A DNA stretch of 64,000 nucleotides. Source: Ornithodoros turicata. Taxonomy: Eukaryota > Arthropoda > Arachnida > Ixodida > Argasidae. The position numbers were made by a program, and so were the translations under genes. Shown in pieces: positions 36,642 to 47,895 of this stretch (its first letter is position 1; the number at the start of each line of letters is the position of its first letter). The notes beneath the pieces were generated by a model. It searched no databases. It had not been told where the DNA came from and saw only the letters and a program-made list of their open reading frames with translations. Location: the NCBI RefSeq assembly GCF_037126465.1, contig NC_088203.1, forward strand, positions 51,187,581-51,251,580, given 5' to 3'.

Positions 36642-37457
36642 CAGAGCCGTATATTAAAAGGGAGTCTGGCCATTAATGGGTCATGCCTATACCTGAAGCC
36701 CCACCCACTTTTTCAGCTTTCCGACCAATGAAGTCTTGAAATATGGGGCGCTATCAATCAGCCTATCCTCACTATTTGCCCTCCTATCCAACATGGGCAG
36801 CGCCATTTTGTGTGGCAAGTGGATTGGATGGGATTGAAATGGATACCTCTCGCAATCTGCAAAAGTAGTGGATTGTTGGTGCAAATTTGATAAGCGCCAC
36901 CTAGGGAGCGTAAGGCACGTCAGGAATTGTCGTCTGCTTCCGTCGTTGTACCGCTGCCGGCAGAACCACCTGCTCAGACACATTCTGTTGTCGGTGTGAT
37001 TTTTAAACAAATCTACAATAATAGTTGGAATATAAGAGGCAAGAATGTTTATATCCATGAAATCCAGCTGTTAAAAATAAGATTGTACAGCACAGCGCCG
37101 TTTTTGTTATGATTTCGTTGTGATAGCCGTGTTCACTAGGCCTAACGCCGGCGACAAAACGTATTATTTTCAGTTAGATATTGATGGATGAGCATAAGTT
37201 GAAACTGATTTCCGAGAAATTTATATTAGGATGTACATTCGCAGTGTAAAATCAGGTTAGTCTGTGAAATTTTTTTGTCACGAAATCCCCGCTTCACTGT
37301 GTTTGTTTTCGTCGCCATTTTGGGTGGCAGTATGGTGTCATGGCGACCCCCTTGGTAAAAAGCAAACCAATCAGAGGAGCGAAACTGTGATTGACAGGTC
37401 GGGCCTCTTTTTGTGACTCCTCCCAATGGCCAGACTCCCTTTTAATATACGGCTCTG
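36642..37457. mobile_element. hAT-like nonautonomous element (816 bp)
   Basis: Termini CAGAGCCGTATATTAAAAGG and its exact inverse at the right end, flanked by a perfect 8-bp duplication CTTCTCTC (36634-36641 and 37458-37465). Eight-base duplication and CAG termini fit hAT. No transposase open frame. Confidence 0.88.
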
Positions 37458-37496
37458 CTTCTCTCTTGGACACTGGCAGGTGTGGACGCACCTATA

Positions 37497-37752
37497 GACG
37501 ATTTCAGAAATTGCATGGATGGCCCGCCAGAGAGCACCATGCTGCAAATGCCCCACTGCACCTTGGGATTTAGTTTGAATGAGTCAGACAGAAGAAGAAG
37601 AGCGCAAACGGTTTCGGTGTTCCCTCCTTCCTTCGAACAGCAGGCAGGCAAGCACGAATGTAAACCATTTCACATGACACATTGCATGATGCGCGTGACT
37701 TGGGCGACGGAGGGCCCCCGTGCGGAGCAGAAGGGCAATATCTGAAATCGCC
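37497..37752. mobile_element. TA-flanked MITE (256 bp)
   Basis: Left GACGATTTCAG and, from the right end, GGCGATTTCAG are inverted repeats flanked by TA (37495-37496 and 37753-37754). Element 1 lacks it at the equivalent place (about 9458). The size and TA duplication suggest a mariner-type MITE. Confidence 0.7.
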
Positions 37753-38836
37753 TATTCTGTTCCTAGCAATTGCGTTGGCCGTTAGTGGAAGAGCATAGCT
37801 TCGGTGGCTGTTTGCCTCTGATGGGGTGCGCATGTGTGGTTCGTCACTGGTGAATGGTGTGTGACGATTGTGGTGGATTTTGTGATGAGCGGATTTACAA
37901 TGAGGGAATGTAGTGTACGTGCCCGATGATGGTGAGTGTCTTTTCACTCTGTTCAAGTGTTTCTCTGTGTTTGCTTTCCTCTGTTGCCCAGCAGTCATGT
38001 GATTTGTCCTCGTGTAAAAGCACTGCTGACATGCCCCGACATGCATGCCTTCCTCTGTTGACGCATCTACCTTTGTATTTTCTTCTTTTTTGACAACGAA
38101 CATCCGTGTCTTGACGCCGCCGATAGTGCTGCCCTGAATGGGAATAGTGCTAGAACAATTCTTAATAGTTTTGCGATTAAAGTAGTTCGGAAAGTAAGTA
38201 CAAGAGGGACAGATGCATGACTTTATAGAGGAGAAAAAAACATTACGATTCAGTTCTGTGCCTGGCTGTTGGACGGAATGGACGTGTCGTTCTGCGCTCC
38301 TCGTGACTGATGTGTTGTGTAACTAATTCTTTCGCCAACTTTGTCCCCGCTTTGTTTGCGGCTTTCATGCCCGTGCAAGTCGGGTGCTGATTGCTGTTGT
38401 CGAGGCATCCCTGCCATGTTCTATCTTCTTCTGCCTAGGGAACGAGAGTAGCGCTGGCGCGATTCTTAATAATTTCTTCATGAAATTAGTTGAGAAAGTA
38501 ACCGCTAGAGGGGCTGCTGATGCATAACTTTATAGAAGAGAAAAAGCATTTGAGTCAGTTCTGTGCCTGGCTGTCGGATGGAGCAGTCGCATTGTTCTGC
38601 GCTCCCCGTGACTCCTGTTGCGGTGGGCTGATTTGTTGTGTAACTAATTATTTCGCACGTGATAACTTTGTCCCCCCTTTTGTATGATTTTCATGCCCGT
38701 GCATGTCGGGTGCTGGTTGCTGTTGTCCAGGCATCCCCACCATTTTCTATCTTCTTCTGCCTGGGGAACGAGAGTAGCGCTGTCGTGATTCTTAATAATT
38801 TTGCCATGAAATTAGTTGGGCAAGTACCCTCTAGGG

Positions 38837-39471
38837 CAGTGTTTCCCAAAGTGTGGTCCGCGGACCCCTGGGGGTCCGCGAGAGTGTCCGTGGGGGTCCG
38901 CGACCGTCTCTCACATTTCAGTGAGGATTTTCGTCCCCACAAACACTCGCTCGTATACATGCTGCTCGATTTTTAAACACCCAGAACTTCCAAAATGGCT
39001 ATAAGCATGCTTCAACGGCTAGCTTCTAATTTATGATAGAAAAGTTCTGCAATGCACGTTTGTCCGCGTCATACACATACAAACAAGAAGAAGAAACCAG
39101 TCCGGATCGTTTCTGAAGCTGTATCGAAAGCACGCAGCAGCTGACGAGGTTGCTGGTTATGCACTGGGAAATACAGTGCGTCATGTCGTTTTGCTTCGAG
39201 TTCGAACTGACTGAGAGTGTTCCTGTGTTTAGCACATTTTATATTTGGCAGCCTGCGGACCTCTTGCAGCGATGGTGGCACTACAGATGATACCTCTGTT
39301 TGGTATTATCAATCTTGAGAGTTGACAAGCAGTGCACCATCGAAGAAAAAGTACGGAATGGCGTAGTAGTGTGTTGCAACTGCAATGCAGTGTGTGTGTG
39401 GGGGGGGGGTCCGTGAATTAGTTCTCATCGCTTCCGGGGGTCCGTCACCGCCAAAAGTTTGGGAAACGCTG
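38837..39471. mobile_element. hAT-type MITE, copy 2 (635 bp)
   Basis: Same element as 28290-28932, with CAGTGTTTCCCAAAGTGTGG at the left and an 8-bp duplication CTCTAGGG (38829-38836 and 39472-39479). It lacks a few bases relative to copy 1 (GCTAGCAT near 28620). It sits in a repeat module of the right arm. Confidence 0.92.
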
Positions 39472-40116
39472 CTCTAGGGGGATGCAGATGCGCGACTTTA
39501 TAGAGGAGAAAAAACCATTATGAGTCAGTTCTCTGCCTGGCTGTCGGATGGAGCAGTTGCATCGTTCTGCGCTCCCTGTGACTGCTGTTGTGGTGCGCTC
39601 ATTTGTTGTGTAACTAATCCTTTTTGTTGTTAGCTATTGATGGTTAGCATATTTACTCTTGCTTTCCCAGCCTCTGTATTATGAGTGTTTCTCTCCTCGC
39701 ACGTCCAGAGCTGTCCTAACCTGCCCATCATGCGATGATGATGTCACAGCTGACGTCACAGGATGTCCAGAACTTGTGGTCACAGCTGAAGATGCTTTGC
39801 AACCTGCCTCTGTGCTCCGTCGCCCAGCGATGGTCAGCGGCCGTTCCGGAACGCTTTCATCAAGATGGCGTCGTTGATCTCCAACTAAACTCCTTCTCTC
39901 CACTCTATCTCTATCTATTTTTTTCTTTTTTACGGACACAGGTTGCTGCCAACTCACAGCTGGCCTGGACACGGGTTAGACGCTCCCCAATTAGTGTGAT
40001 GACTCATTGGATGATGCTGATTAATGTGGGGGTCCCAATTAACTCTAATTGCTAATTAAATCGTGTTTAAGGCTAGTTGTGAGTTGGCGGCAGTCCTGTG
40101 TTCAGTGATTACTACT

Positions 40117-40122
40117 TACATT
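40117..40122 (+). repeat. Target site duplication of foldback element 2, right
   Basis: TACATT directly after the tip …GATTACTACT, matching 16565-16570. Confidence 0.85.
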
Positions 40123-40507
40123 CACCTGGTGGGGTTGCTGCCCGAACTGAGAGGGTGCAGCTGAGAAAAGGTGGACTGGCACTTTCATGCAGACAGAGTA
40201 ACAGAGCAGCCCATGGATCCATTTTGTGCAGGCGCCCTCACCTTTTGAGCTGAGCACGCAACTCACTGCCGTTACTGAAACATTCCCTCACCTGATGAAC
40301 AACGACGGACGTCCAGCGAGGAACTTGAGCTGAATATTCAGCAAAGCTGCTTCACCACGACCGCAAATCGCGCCCTCAAGCAAACCGCTGTGTGAGAGCA
40401 CACGCGAAGCGAGCAGACTGCAAGGCGGCAGCAAAGAACGACACGTGACGTCACTGCTGGCACATGCGCAGCGCAACTGATTTTCCTCTCCGGGAGGCGA
40501 AGTTTAT

Positions 40508-41314
40508 CATGAAGAAAGGAAACACAAGGAGAGGCTTTTCCCTCTAGAGTCCAGACTAGCGTGGCCACCCTCTAGCGGTCGCCATTACAGTCCTGTCCAC
40601 CACGTGATCCCCTCTAAAGTTTCGGTTTTGCAAGGCTCTGTTTCTCGTGCTGCTCTCCGTGTGATTTTGGTTTTCGAAAGTAATTTATTGTGGAAATATG
40701 AGCACCATCGTAGAAACAACGTATGGTAATGTGTTCCTGTCCCGGCTGCGGCTCTCGTTGAACTGAAAGCAGCTGAGTCCCGAGAACACGTTTCGCTCGT
40801 AAGTACACGGTCAGTTGTTTTAGTCGCCTGTGTATGTTCCAGTCATCTTGAATTGTTCTTTTGGGACCTGACACTGTGCCGCATGTTCATTTCACATCCT
40901 CTGTTGTTGTACAAATCTGATTAATGGTGTTCTGAGTACGGCATTCTTTACCAATTAACCAAGAAACGTACATACGTTGGAAGTCACCGTTGCCACACGT
41001 GATGTTTCCGGTCCCGCATACTCCTTTTGCGTTCTGCACACTGTGACTGGTCTTCTAATAGCTTCTAATAGAAGAATAAACATTCGAACATATAAAGTGC
41101 AAGCACGCGTTCAACGTACTACTACCATTTGAACTGAGACACAACGGCACAACTACAGCTCGCGTCGTCTGCTCTGGTGGCGCAGTGCTGTCTGGAGGTT
41201 CACGTGAGTGGTCACGTGGTAGGCAGGAGCATCCTAGAATGAAGCGAAGCCGGCTACGCGCGTCCCGATAGAGAACAGTCAGAGGGGCCGCTCCTTGTGT
41301 TTCCTTCCTCCATG
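40508..41314. mobile_element. P-superfamily-like MITE (807 bp)
   Basis: Termini CATGAAGAAAGGAAACACAA and, from the right, CATGGAGGAAGGAAACACAA, with imperfect inverted similarity continuing inward (CCACCACGTGAT versus CTACCACGTGAC). It is flanked by a perfect 8-bp duplication AAGTTTAT (40500-40507 and 41315-41322). Eight-base duplications and a CATGA-type terminus are known for P elements, and a P-type transposase relic lies 4 kb away. hAT is the alternative, but its termini usually start CAG or TAG. Confidence 0.65.
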
Positions 41315-41322
41315 AAGTTTAT

Positions 41323-42285
41323 AGATCGGCTGCATTTCTATGTAAACAATATGGCGGCTCCCATGGGTCCCGCTTCTTAATTTTTATGTTAGTTTCTAGA
41401 CTTCCACTGGAAGAATTTTCAACATTGTTATATTTTTGAAAATCGGAACTTGGGCGGAACTTGATATGTAGGGCAGCTAATACGCTGATTCCACTTACTT
41501 TGTGTTCCTGGAGTCCTGGAGACACCGCACTCCCCTTTAGTTCATCACAATTCAAGCCAGAAAACGTTCTTCTCAGTAACTTATTGCAGAGCCAAACACA
41601 GGAGCATCCATTCACGCGCGTCACTAATTAGATGGCGAGCTAGAACAGCAGATATAAGCAGGCCCTGGACACTGCCGTTGACCCTATGGGGCCACATTTT
41701 GCAGCTCAGTAGCGCCCCAAGCGAAGGGTGGGTCTTTCTGAGCGTGGGCAGCTTCGTCACATCGGTATGCAATAGTGCGCGGACCTCCGGGTTTGTGCGT
41801 CAGTGCCCACACATATCCAACATGGCGCGTTGTCGTTAGAAGGCAGCGCTTCGCCTGATTTTTCGCTTATTTTTCAGTTGAAAACAACAAGGCAAACATC
41901 AAATCCGAAGGCCGTGCATTTATTTTCACTTGAAGAGGAATATATGGTATTTGCAAGAATATACTGCAGTTGTTAACATCCAGTAAGTTCTGGTTTTTTT
42001 CCGAAATGGCAGTACAATGAAATTGGTAACGTTCAGGTAGCACTATGACAATTCACGTAAAAGTAAAAATTATCCACTACTTTCACACCTCTCGGGTGGG
42101 TTGATATCGAGATGCAGCATGCGTTATTAAAGCATGTTATTAAACATTAATACATGCGTGCATTAAAACAAGTACTGCATACGTTATGCACCTCCGTAAC
42201 ATCCACGGCATGTAAGCAAAACTATGGAACGTAACCAGCGTAACTAGCCAGTGTGAAAGGCTCACGCCTGTGATGGAATTATGTG
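41323..42285. other. Intergenic, no recognisable feature
   Basis: No open frame resembles a known protein. A stretch with ATGGCGGCTCCCATGGG near 41349 and another with ACATGGCGCGTTGTCG near 41820 look promoter-like (moderate CpG), without a supported gene downstream. Confidence 0.4.
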
Positions 42286-42289
42286 TGAG

Positions 42290-42482
42290 AAATAGTGATC
42301 AATCTCTTTCAGAAATAAACCAGTACGTAGCCGCTGTTAAGAAGAAATCTCCCAGAATATCCGCTTAAGAATGAACGGACAAAAAACTCGCTGAAATATC
42401 CCCGTGTAAATAAGAACGCTAAGGAATCCACAATTAAGAATATATGGTTAAAAATAAATCGTTTCAGAATCCCCCCAAATCC
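42290..42482 (-). repeat. ~14-bp-period degenerate array, inverted orientation
   Basis: Consecutive words such as AATATCCGCTTAAG, AATCCACAATTAAG, AATATATGGTTAAA and AATAAATCGTTTCAG follow at 14-15 bp. This is the reverse-complement sense of the arrays at 42940-43075 and 44790-45005. Confidence 0.75.
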
Positions 42483-42589
42483 ACACTACGGTTGCTAAAG
42501 TTATGTGGTATGGCCGCGAGTGAAATGGACAATCCGCTTCGAGAAATAGTCGCGAAATCGGTCAGTCTCATTGGGCTTCTATGGGCATG

Positions 42590-43345
42590 AGTATACTTCG
42601 TACTTCGTAAATGAAACAACGATACTCCACTTGAACATCTGAGTAAAGCGAACTCAGGACACATGCAGGAATGGACGGGCACTGAACACTGTCACACTTC
42701 GTATCGATGCTTTGTCAAGCGAAATAACGCGAGACATGCATATAATGCATACCTTTGCATACCTTTCCGCACTAGAAAAGAAAACGTAGCAACAACACAT
42801 ACACACACACAAAAAAAAAAACATGAGAGCCATGACAGTCCAGACATATGTAGGGGGTGACTGCTAACAACGACAAAACCACTCTACATTGTACCGCCAT
42901 CCTCTGCGTTGAGATGCATAAGTATTACTCCGCTGTCGTATTCGACTACAGGATATATTTTGAAACAGTTTATTTTCAAGCATATATTTTTAAATGGTTG
43001 ATTTTCAAGGATGTATTTGGCAACGATAAATTTTTCATTGATGATTCTTGAGCGATTATTTTTGGGCGGGGGGATAGTGTAACCCCCCGTTCGATACTTC
43101 GTACGCGAAAGAACCATGCTCCACTTGACCGTCAGGGTAAAGCGAACTGAGGACACATGCACTAACGAACGGACACTCAACACTGTCACACTTAATTTCT
43201 ATCGATGGTTTGTCAAGCCAAATAACGCGACACATGTATTTCATGCATAGCCTCTCTACACTAGGAAAGAAAACGTAGCAACAACACATACACAGAAAAA
43301 AACATAGCATCCATGACAGTCCACTAGGTAGGGAGTGAGCACTGA
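42590..43345 (+). repeat. Repeated ~260-bp block, two copies
   Basis: Positions about 42594-42870 and 43090-43345 are related copies (shared AAAACGTAGCAACAACACAT, TCCATGACAGTCCA and TTTGTCAAGC). The sequence after the first copy (about 42870-42960) reappears at about 44689-44800 after the insertion 43340-44680. The unit is therefore a repeat of roughly 0.5 kb ending in a short-period array. Confidence 0.7.
42940..43075 (+). repeat. ~14-bp-period degenerate array
   Basis: Words such as TTTTGAAACAGTTTA, TTTTTAAATGGTTGA, TTTTCAAGGATGTA and TTCTTGAGCGATTA follow at 13-15 bp, ending in a GTGTAACCCCCC sequence. Confidence 0.7.
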
Positions 43346-44680
43346 TCAATATGTATAAAGGCTGGATCGCGCATAGGAGAGGGGCGCGTGGAAGAGAGGT
43401 GCGGCAACCGGCCGCCATGTTGGAGGGCCCAGTGGCGCAGGCTGCTCCCACAGGAAACAATGGGAAGCGATTTGATTTGGAGTATTTATTGCTCTTTAAA
43501 CGCTCCTCATGCGTGCTGATTAGCACGCATTTTTCTTAGGAATCAGTGTGCTGATATATTCCAAACGTGCTTCTGCCGTGTTCCTGTAGTTTTTAATGGT
43601 AAGTGCCTTCTTTTTCTTCTCCGCTGCCTGTATTCCGAATAGGGGGTGGTCTGTCGTGCACAGGTCGCATACGCATGAAGCTGAATTTGATAAATGTCAA
43701 CCTATAAAATCAATTATTTTTACTCAGAAAGGTTTCACACGGCTTGTTATTGTAAGGTACTTCCGTTTATATATTTGTTGTTTGTTTTCGTTTGTTGTTC
43801 GGTTTTCGTGTGGTGTTCCGCGGTTCTCGTTCGTTATTATGTGGTTTGGTATTGCACGGTTCTCGTTATTATCGTATTATGTTCTACGAGTGTCTCTGTG
43901 TGTATTGCAGAACACAGAACCTCGATCCTTATTCTGAAGGGGTTCATTATTTTATTCATGACATGACCACTAGCAATGGGGTGGAGAATGGACCCTAGCG
44001 ATGAAACTCCCCATTCCTCATCTTAAAATAACGTTATTGTCACGCGTGCTTTGCAGTTGTTCAGCTGTCAGCGTATTTCATTACAGAAATTCGAAGCGCT
44101 GTGCACGAAGAGCATGCACATGTATCACACACGCTGTAGGAGCGACTGCACATACGAGGTTAACACAGCAGTTTATTTACTTCCGCCGTACCTCACAGAT
44201 TAAACGAACAACGAATTGGCATATTGGCGTAGGTTCTGCATCCGATTCTTCGGCACAGCTGAGCGACTGTGAGGGGAACCTGCAACCACAAGCGCATTGT
44301 TTATAGAAAATACATTGTCTTGAGATTTGTAGGAGCAGCCACACATACCTTCTTAGTACGCAATGGCACCAGGGAAGTAGCAATGCAAACAAGTCCAAGC
44401 TGTCAGATGCATGCGATACGAATAAACAGATTTTTCCTCAAAATAAAGAGCTTACCTGTGAAAAATTATCACTCTTTCTCTGTCCGTGTGAAGTGTACTC
44501 AAAGCTGCAACAAATTGGCATGACGTGCCTTTTAGTTTAAAGTAAATCTTAAAAAATACGGGCAGCCCCGCTTGAACTAAATGCAGACGACAGAATGCAT
44601 TGGGCCCACCAATATGGCGGCCGGTGACCACGCTGTGGAGCACCCTATGCGCGATCCAGCCTATACTATAGAGATCAGTG
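43340..44680. mobile_element. 1.34 kb element with CACTGATC termini
   Basis: Termini CACTGATCAATATGTATAAAG and, from the right, CACTGATCTCTATAGTATAG; inverted similarity continues through GGCTGGATCGCGCATAGG and GGCCGCCATGTTGG. It is flanked by GGAGTGAG and GGAGTGAA (43332-43339 and 44681-44688; 7 of 8 match). Eight-base duplications allow P or hAT. The GC-rich, CpG-containing subterminal blocks stand out from an AT-rich interior. No transposase is recognisable. Confidence 0.7.
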
Positions 44681-44789
44681 GGAGTGAATGCTAACAATGG
44701 CAAAACCACCAATGTAAGCTATATCGCAGCGCTATCCACTGCGTTGAGATATATATGTATTAGTCCGCTGTCGTATTCAACTACAGGAT

Positions 44790-45020
44790 GTATTTTGAAA
44801 CAGTTTATTTTTAAGAATATATTTTTAAACAGTTTGTTTTTAACGATATCTTTTGCAACGATATATTCTTCATTGTGGATTCTTGAGCGATTGTTTTTGA
44901 GCGAGGATTTTTGCGGGGTTGATTTCCCATCGGGGAATTTTACGCGGTTTGCTGTAAAATGATGTAATTTGAAAGAGTTTTCCTTGAAGGATTTATTCTT
45001 GAAGATTTATATGTGTAACC
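44790..45020 (+). repeat. ~14-bp-period degenerate array, longest copy
   Basis: About 15 consecutive segments (for example TTTTTAAACAGTTTG, TTTTTAACGATATC, TTCTTCATTGTGGA, TTCTTGAGCGATTG, TTCTTGAAGATTTA), each T-rich at its start with a variable remainder. It ends in GTGTAACCCCC as the copy at 43075 does. Confidence 0.75.
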
Positions 45021-45457
45021 CCCGAAAAGGGATCCTTTACGCATGAAACACGAATGTTCAGAAAACATACATGTTTTAATGCAAACACACATGATATAAT
45101 GCAATTGATATTAATGATATAATGCATTTAACATACATAATATAATGCAAAATTTAAAGTAAGCTCACACAAAAATTGGTGCCAAGACAGTGTGGGGTAT
45201 ATATAAGAACAATAACATGGCAATTATGTTGGCATTTTAGAATGATGTAATGCTCTGAAAACATGAGGAAGTATGCACAACGGTATTGAATGTCACAGAC
45301 ATGGAAGCACACTGCAAGCTTAATTGGTCAGGAACAACACAGCAACAGATCATTCAGTATGTACACCTCAAAGACATGCAGAAAGCAAGACAAATAAGGC
45401 AAAAAGCTTGTGGTACCCCTGAAATGTAGTTAACAGATGTTCAAAAAAAGCAGCAGT

Positions 45458-47720
45458 TCAGTCAATTTCGCAAACACTCCTAGCTGCACCATCTTTGTCT
45501 TGACAACCTGCTCTCCTGCGTGCAGAGGAAAGGTTTGGCGTCTTGCGTGCTGCTGAAGAGTACCTTGACAGTTGCGCCCTCAAGCAACGGTTCAGAAAGC
45601 GGAGATGCCATTTTAGTGTCTTGACAGTAAACATTTTTAAAGAATTGTCCTGACACACAGAGCCGCAGAATATAACAGTTTCGTGAGTCAGTGCTGTACA
45701 CACGCATTTACAAATATGTGGAAGATGTGCAGCTGATCCGATGGAGTCCACAAACATTTCTTCCATCCTCTGAATGAGTGCAAAGCAGTTCACAGAAGGT
45801 ATTGTGACGCCACCAAATACCTCCCCGGGTACGTCGTTTGCTCTGAGCATGACTAGAAACTCATGTGTACATACCAGCCAACTGTCCTAATCCTAATCTC
45901 AGTGTCCTCTGGCATTAAAAAACGCTCACACGCACAGCTGCCCTGTTTCTCAGCAAAAAAGTCATCTACGATGATCCCGGCAAGGTAATAAATCACATTT
46001 TCAGCAACAATGGAAACATTGTCCCCGGCAACATTCAGAGGATTTGAACATTCAGCAGGCTGTGGCACGTCCATACTGGCAGGTGCCGCATCTTCAGCCG
46101 ACGCTGTCGCAGTGGTCGCAGGTCCAAATTCGGACAAAAAACTGAGTTGTCGTCATCGCAGTTCCCTTCTTTTGATAATCTCGTCAAGTTGGCAGCCCAG
46201 ATGTGCTTCAGTCCGGCGGTGAACTGGAAAATATCTGGGCTATCGTTGCATCCGTGTTGCTGACGAAGTGTTCCGAACAGGTTCTCCAATGAATCCTGTT
46301 GAAGTCGCCGCGTCAGCAAGTACGGAAAGGAGAAGTGCTCGTGGAGGTCTTCGCACAGGAGGAGAACTGCTTTGATGGAGATCTGCCGGTCTTCAACTGT
46401 GTGTGGCTGCCGTGGGCTTCTGAATTTCTATTTTGCTATATACTGCAGATATTCTTCGAGTACAGCAATGTGTTCCGAAGTCTCAGAAAGTGCGCATCTC
46501 TTCTTCTGGCCAGTCTTTCTCACCGAGGAGCTATTTATGCGGTCGAAAAGTGCATCCATCCTCTCGAGGAACTCCACTATCGGCTTCGCTGGGGCTGGGA
46601 TTTCGTTCAAGGATATGAGAACTAGAATATCCACTGATACAGTAAAGCTTATAACGTGTGCTGCTCACTTGGCGTTCATATCTGCAAATGCAAATGTGCA
46701 GACATCTTTGTCTATCAAGTTCGGTGCAAGCTTGGGACGTAGAGGGTACCAGCTTTTGTGCAGTGAAACAATGTACGACCAGTCGATGATATCTCCGTCT
46801 ATTTCCAGCTGATGGGCTCGAAGATTGTTCCACACACAGTTGAGTAGATGTGGTGTGTCAAATAGAAAGAAAGTGTTTTCACCATTGACTGAGAAGAACG
46901 GACTCTCACCAGTGATGTTGAGTCGACCACCGAGGGAGACATTTTTTGCGCCTTGGTCACATGTCACGGCCTTCACCCAAACGTCCACTGCCCTCAGCCT
47001 GGTAATTAACTTCAGCAAGAGCCTCTGCATAGTTTCTGTTCCTGTAGCATTGCAAGTAACAGTACAGGTAACTGGCTGTACTCACTGTCGTGATATCCCA
47101 GACAGCAACATTACCAAGGCGCAATTCGTGGTGTCCTGTCTGTGCCATCATCAGTAAATCCTAATCTAGTGTCCTCTCCTGAGTCGTAACGAAGAACTTG
47201 GCTGACGGACATTTCATCCAACAGAATGCAGCAGGCTTTTTCGCGTCTAGCCCAGTGTTCGCTTGCCTTTTGAATGACGCCAGTAATGATGCCAGGCTTC
47301 ATGCGGATACGTGATAACGAACTTCTTATTGTCCTGACACATGGAAGCGTCATCACACAGGCAAGAAACCTGTATGCCCCTGGGACCATGAAAATACAAC
47401 TTCAGTGCAAATTTCTGCATTTCTTCGGACCATCTACTTCCTCTTTTTTTTCTTTTTTCACAGAACATAGGTCCACCTGAAAGCATAGCAGAGTATGGAC
47501 GTCACTGGGGACGAACCCCTTGAGCACACGTAGAGTCCTCCTTTGTAACATTGGTCCGATGTTCCTTGGCTCTGAGTCTGTTCAGGGCCTTTCGGTACTT
47601 GTTGACGACCTTCTCTTGCAGTCTTGCTATTCGTATGTCTGTCTGGGGCGAATACTTCCGCCTCTTTGCTCCTCTCTTGTTTTGAGAAGTGGCCTGTGTT
47701 AAAGGGATAGTCGCATCCGG
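45458..47720 (-). pseudogene. P-element/THAP9-like transposase, frameshifted
   Basis: Minus-strand blocks in family order. A Leu/Arg-rich coiled coil (IARLQEKVVNKYRKALNRL, about 47640-47570) is followed by FALKLYFHGPRG (about 47420-47380). The RNase-H-like core has LLDEMSVSQVLRYDSGEDTR (about 47220-47160) and VTCDQGAKN (about 46970). GENTFFLFDTPHLLNC lies at about 46880-46830. The C-terminal region has DSLENLFGTLRQQHGCNDSP (about 46290-46230) and NVIYYLAGIIVDDFF (about 46000). P transposase is a cut-and-paste enzyme that uses GTP as cofactor. Aspartates in the first two core motifs and the Glu of SLENLFG are the likely catalytic residues (inference). At least four frame changes are needed, so it is a relic unless introns explain some. 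The DNA-binding THAP domain expected upstream is not on this strand. Confidence 0.85.
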
Positions 47721-47880
47721 AAGCGTGTTCTGGAACTAATATGGTCATGTTCCCTGTCGTTCATAATGTACGCCGGCAAATTTTCTCCGCACAAATCCAC
47801 TTGGTTGACTCAGAAACGATTTTTAAATGTTCGCGCTTCCGGCGCGCACGGCAATCCCCGCAAGGCGCCGACACTGGATG

Positions 47881-47895
47881 ACGTCACCCGGATAA
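47881..47895 (+). promoter_or_regulatory. ACGTCACCCGGATAA motif between divergent genes
   Basis: A 15-bp sequence in the CpG-rich interval between the minus-strand transposase and the plus-strand THAP gene. Its exact reverse complement is at 51487-51501, in another CpG-rich, promoter-like interval. It could be a shared promoter element or the subterminal repeat of a ~3.6 kb transposon. Confidence 0.4.

Larger units (their letters stand above)
16571..40116. mobile_element. Giant foldback element 2 (23.5 kb)
   Basis: The ends are mutual inverted repeats: AGTAGTAATCA at the left and TGATTACTACT at the right, followed by long arms (16571-23061 and 30335-40116). It is flanked on both sides by TACATT, a clean 6-bp target duplication. 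The arms are the same family as element 1 but more diverged from each other and interrupted by several younger transposons, so this copy is older or has escaped arm-to-arm conversion. The 7.3 kb spacer has a decayed transposase-like gene that could be the remnant of an autonomous core. Long, internally repetitive inverted repeats recall Drosophila Foldback and Galileo, but those give longer target duplications (Galileo 7 bp, FB about 9 bp). The superfamily is therefore open. Confidence 0.9.
30335..40116 (-). repeat. Right arm of foldback element 2
   Basis: Reverse-complement partner of 16571-23061, inflated by insertions at 31239-31280, 32426-35542, 36642-37457, 37497-37752 and 38837-39471 and by a 534-bp tandem duplication. 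Subtracting these gives a length close to the left arm without its ~1.1 kb duplication. It ends with a terminal stem-loop and the tip TGATTACTACT before the target duplication. Confidence 0.8.

Noticed and set aside
43056..43526. 156-codon minus-strand ORF
   Set aside because: It crosses the boundary between two repeats and the end of the CACTGATC element; no homology recognised.
42290..45020. CRISPR-like reading of the short-period arrays
   Set aside because: Repeat parts are too short and variable, spacers are not of CRISPR length, there are no cas genes, and the host is eukaryotic.
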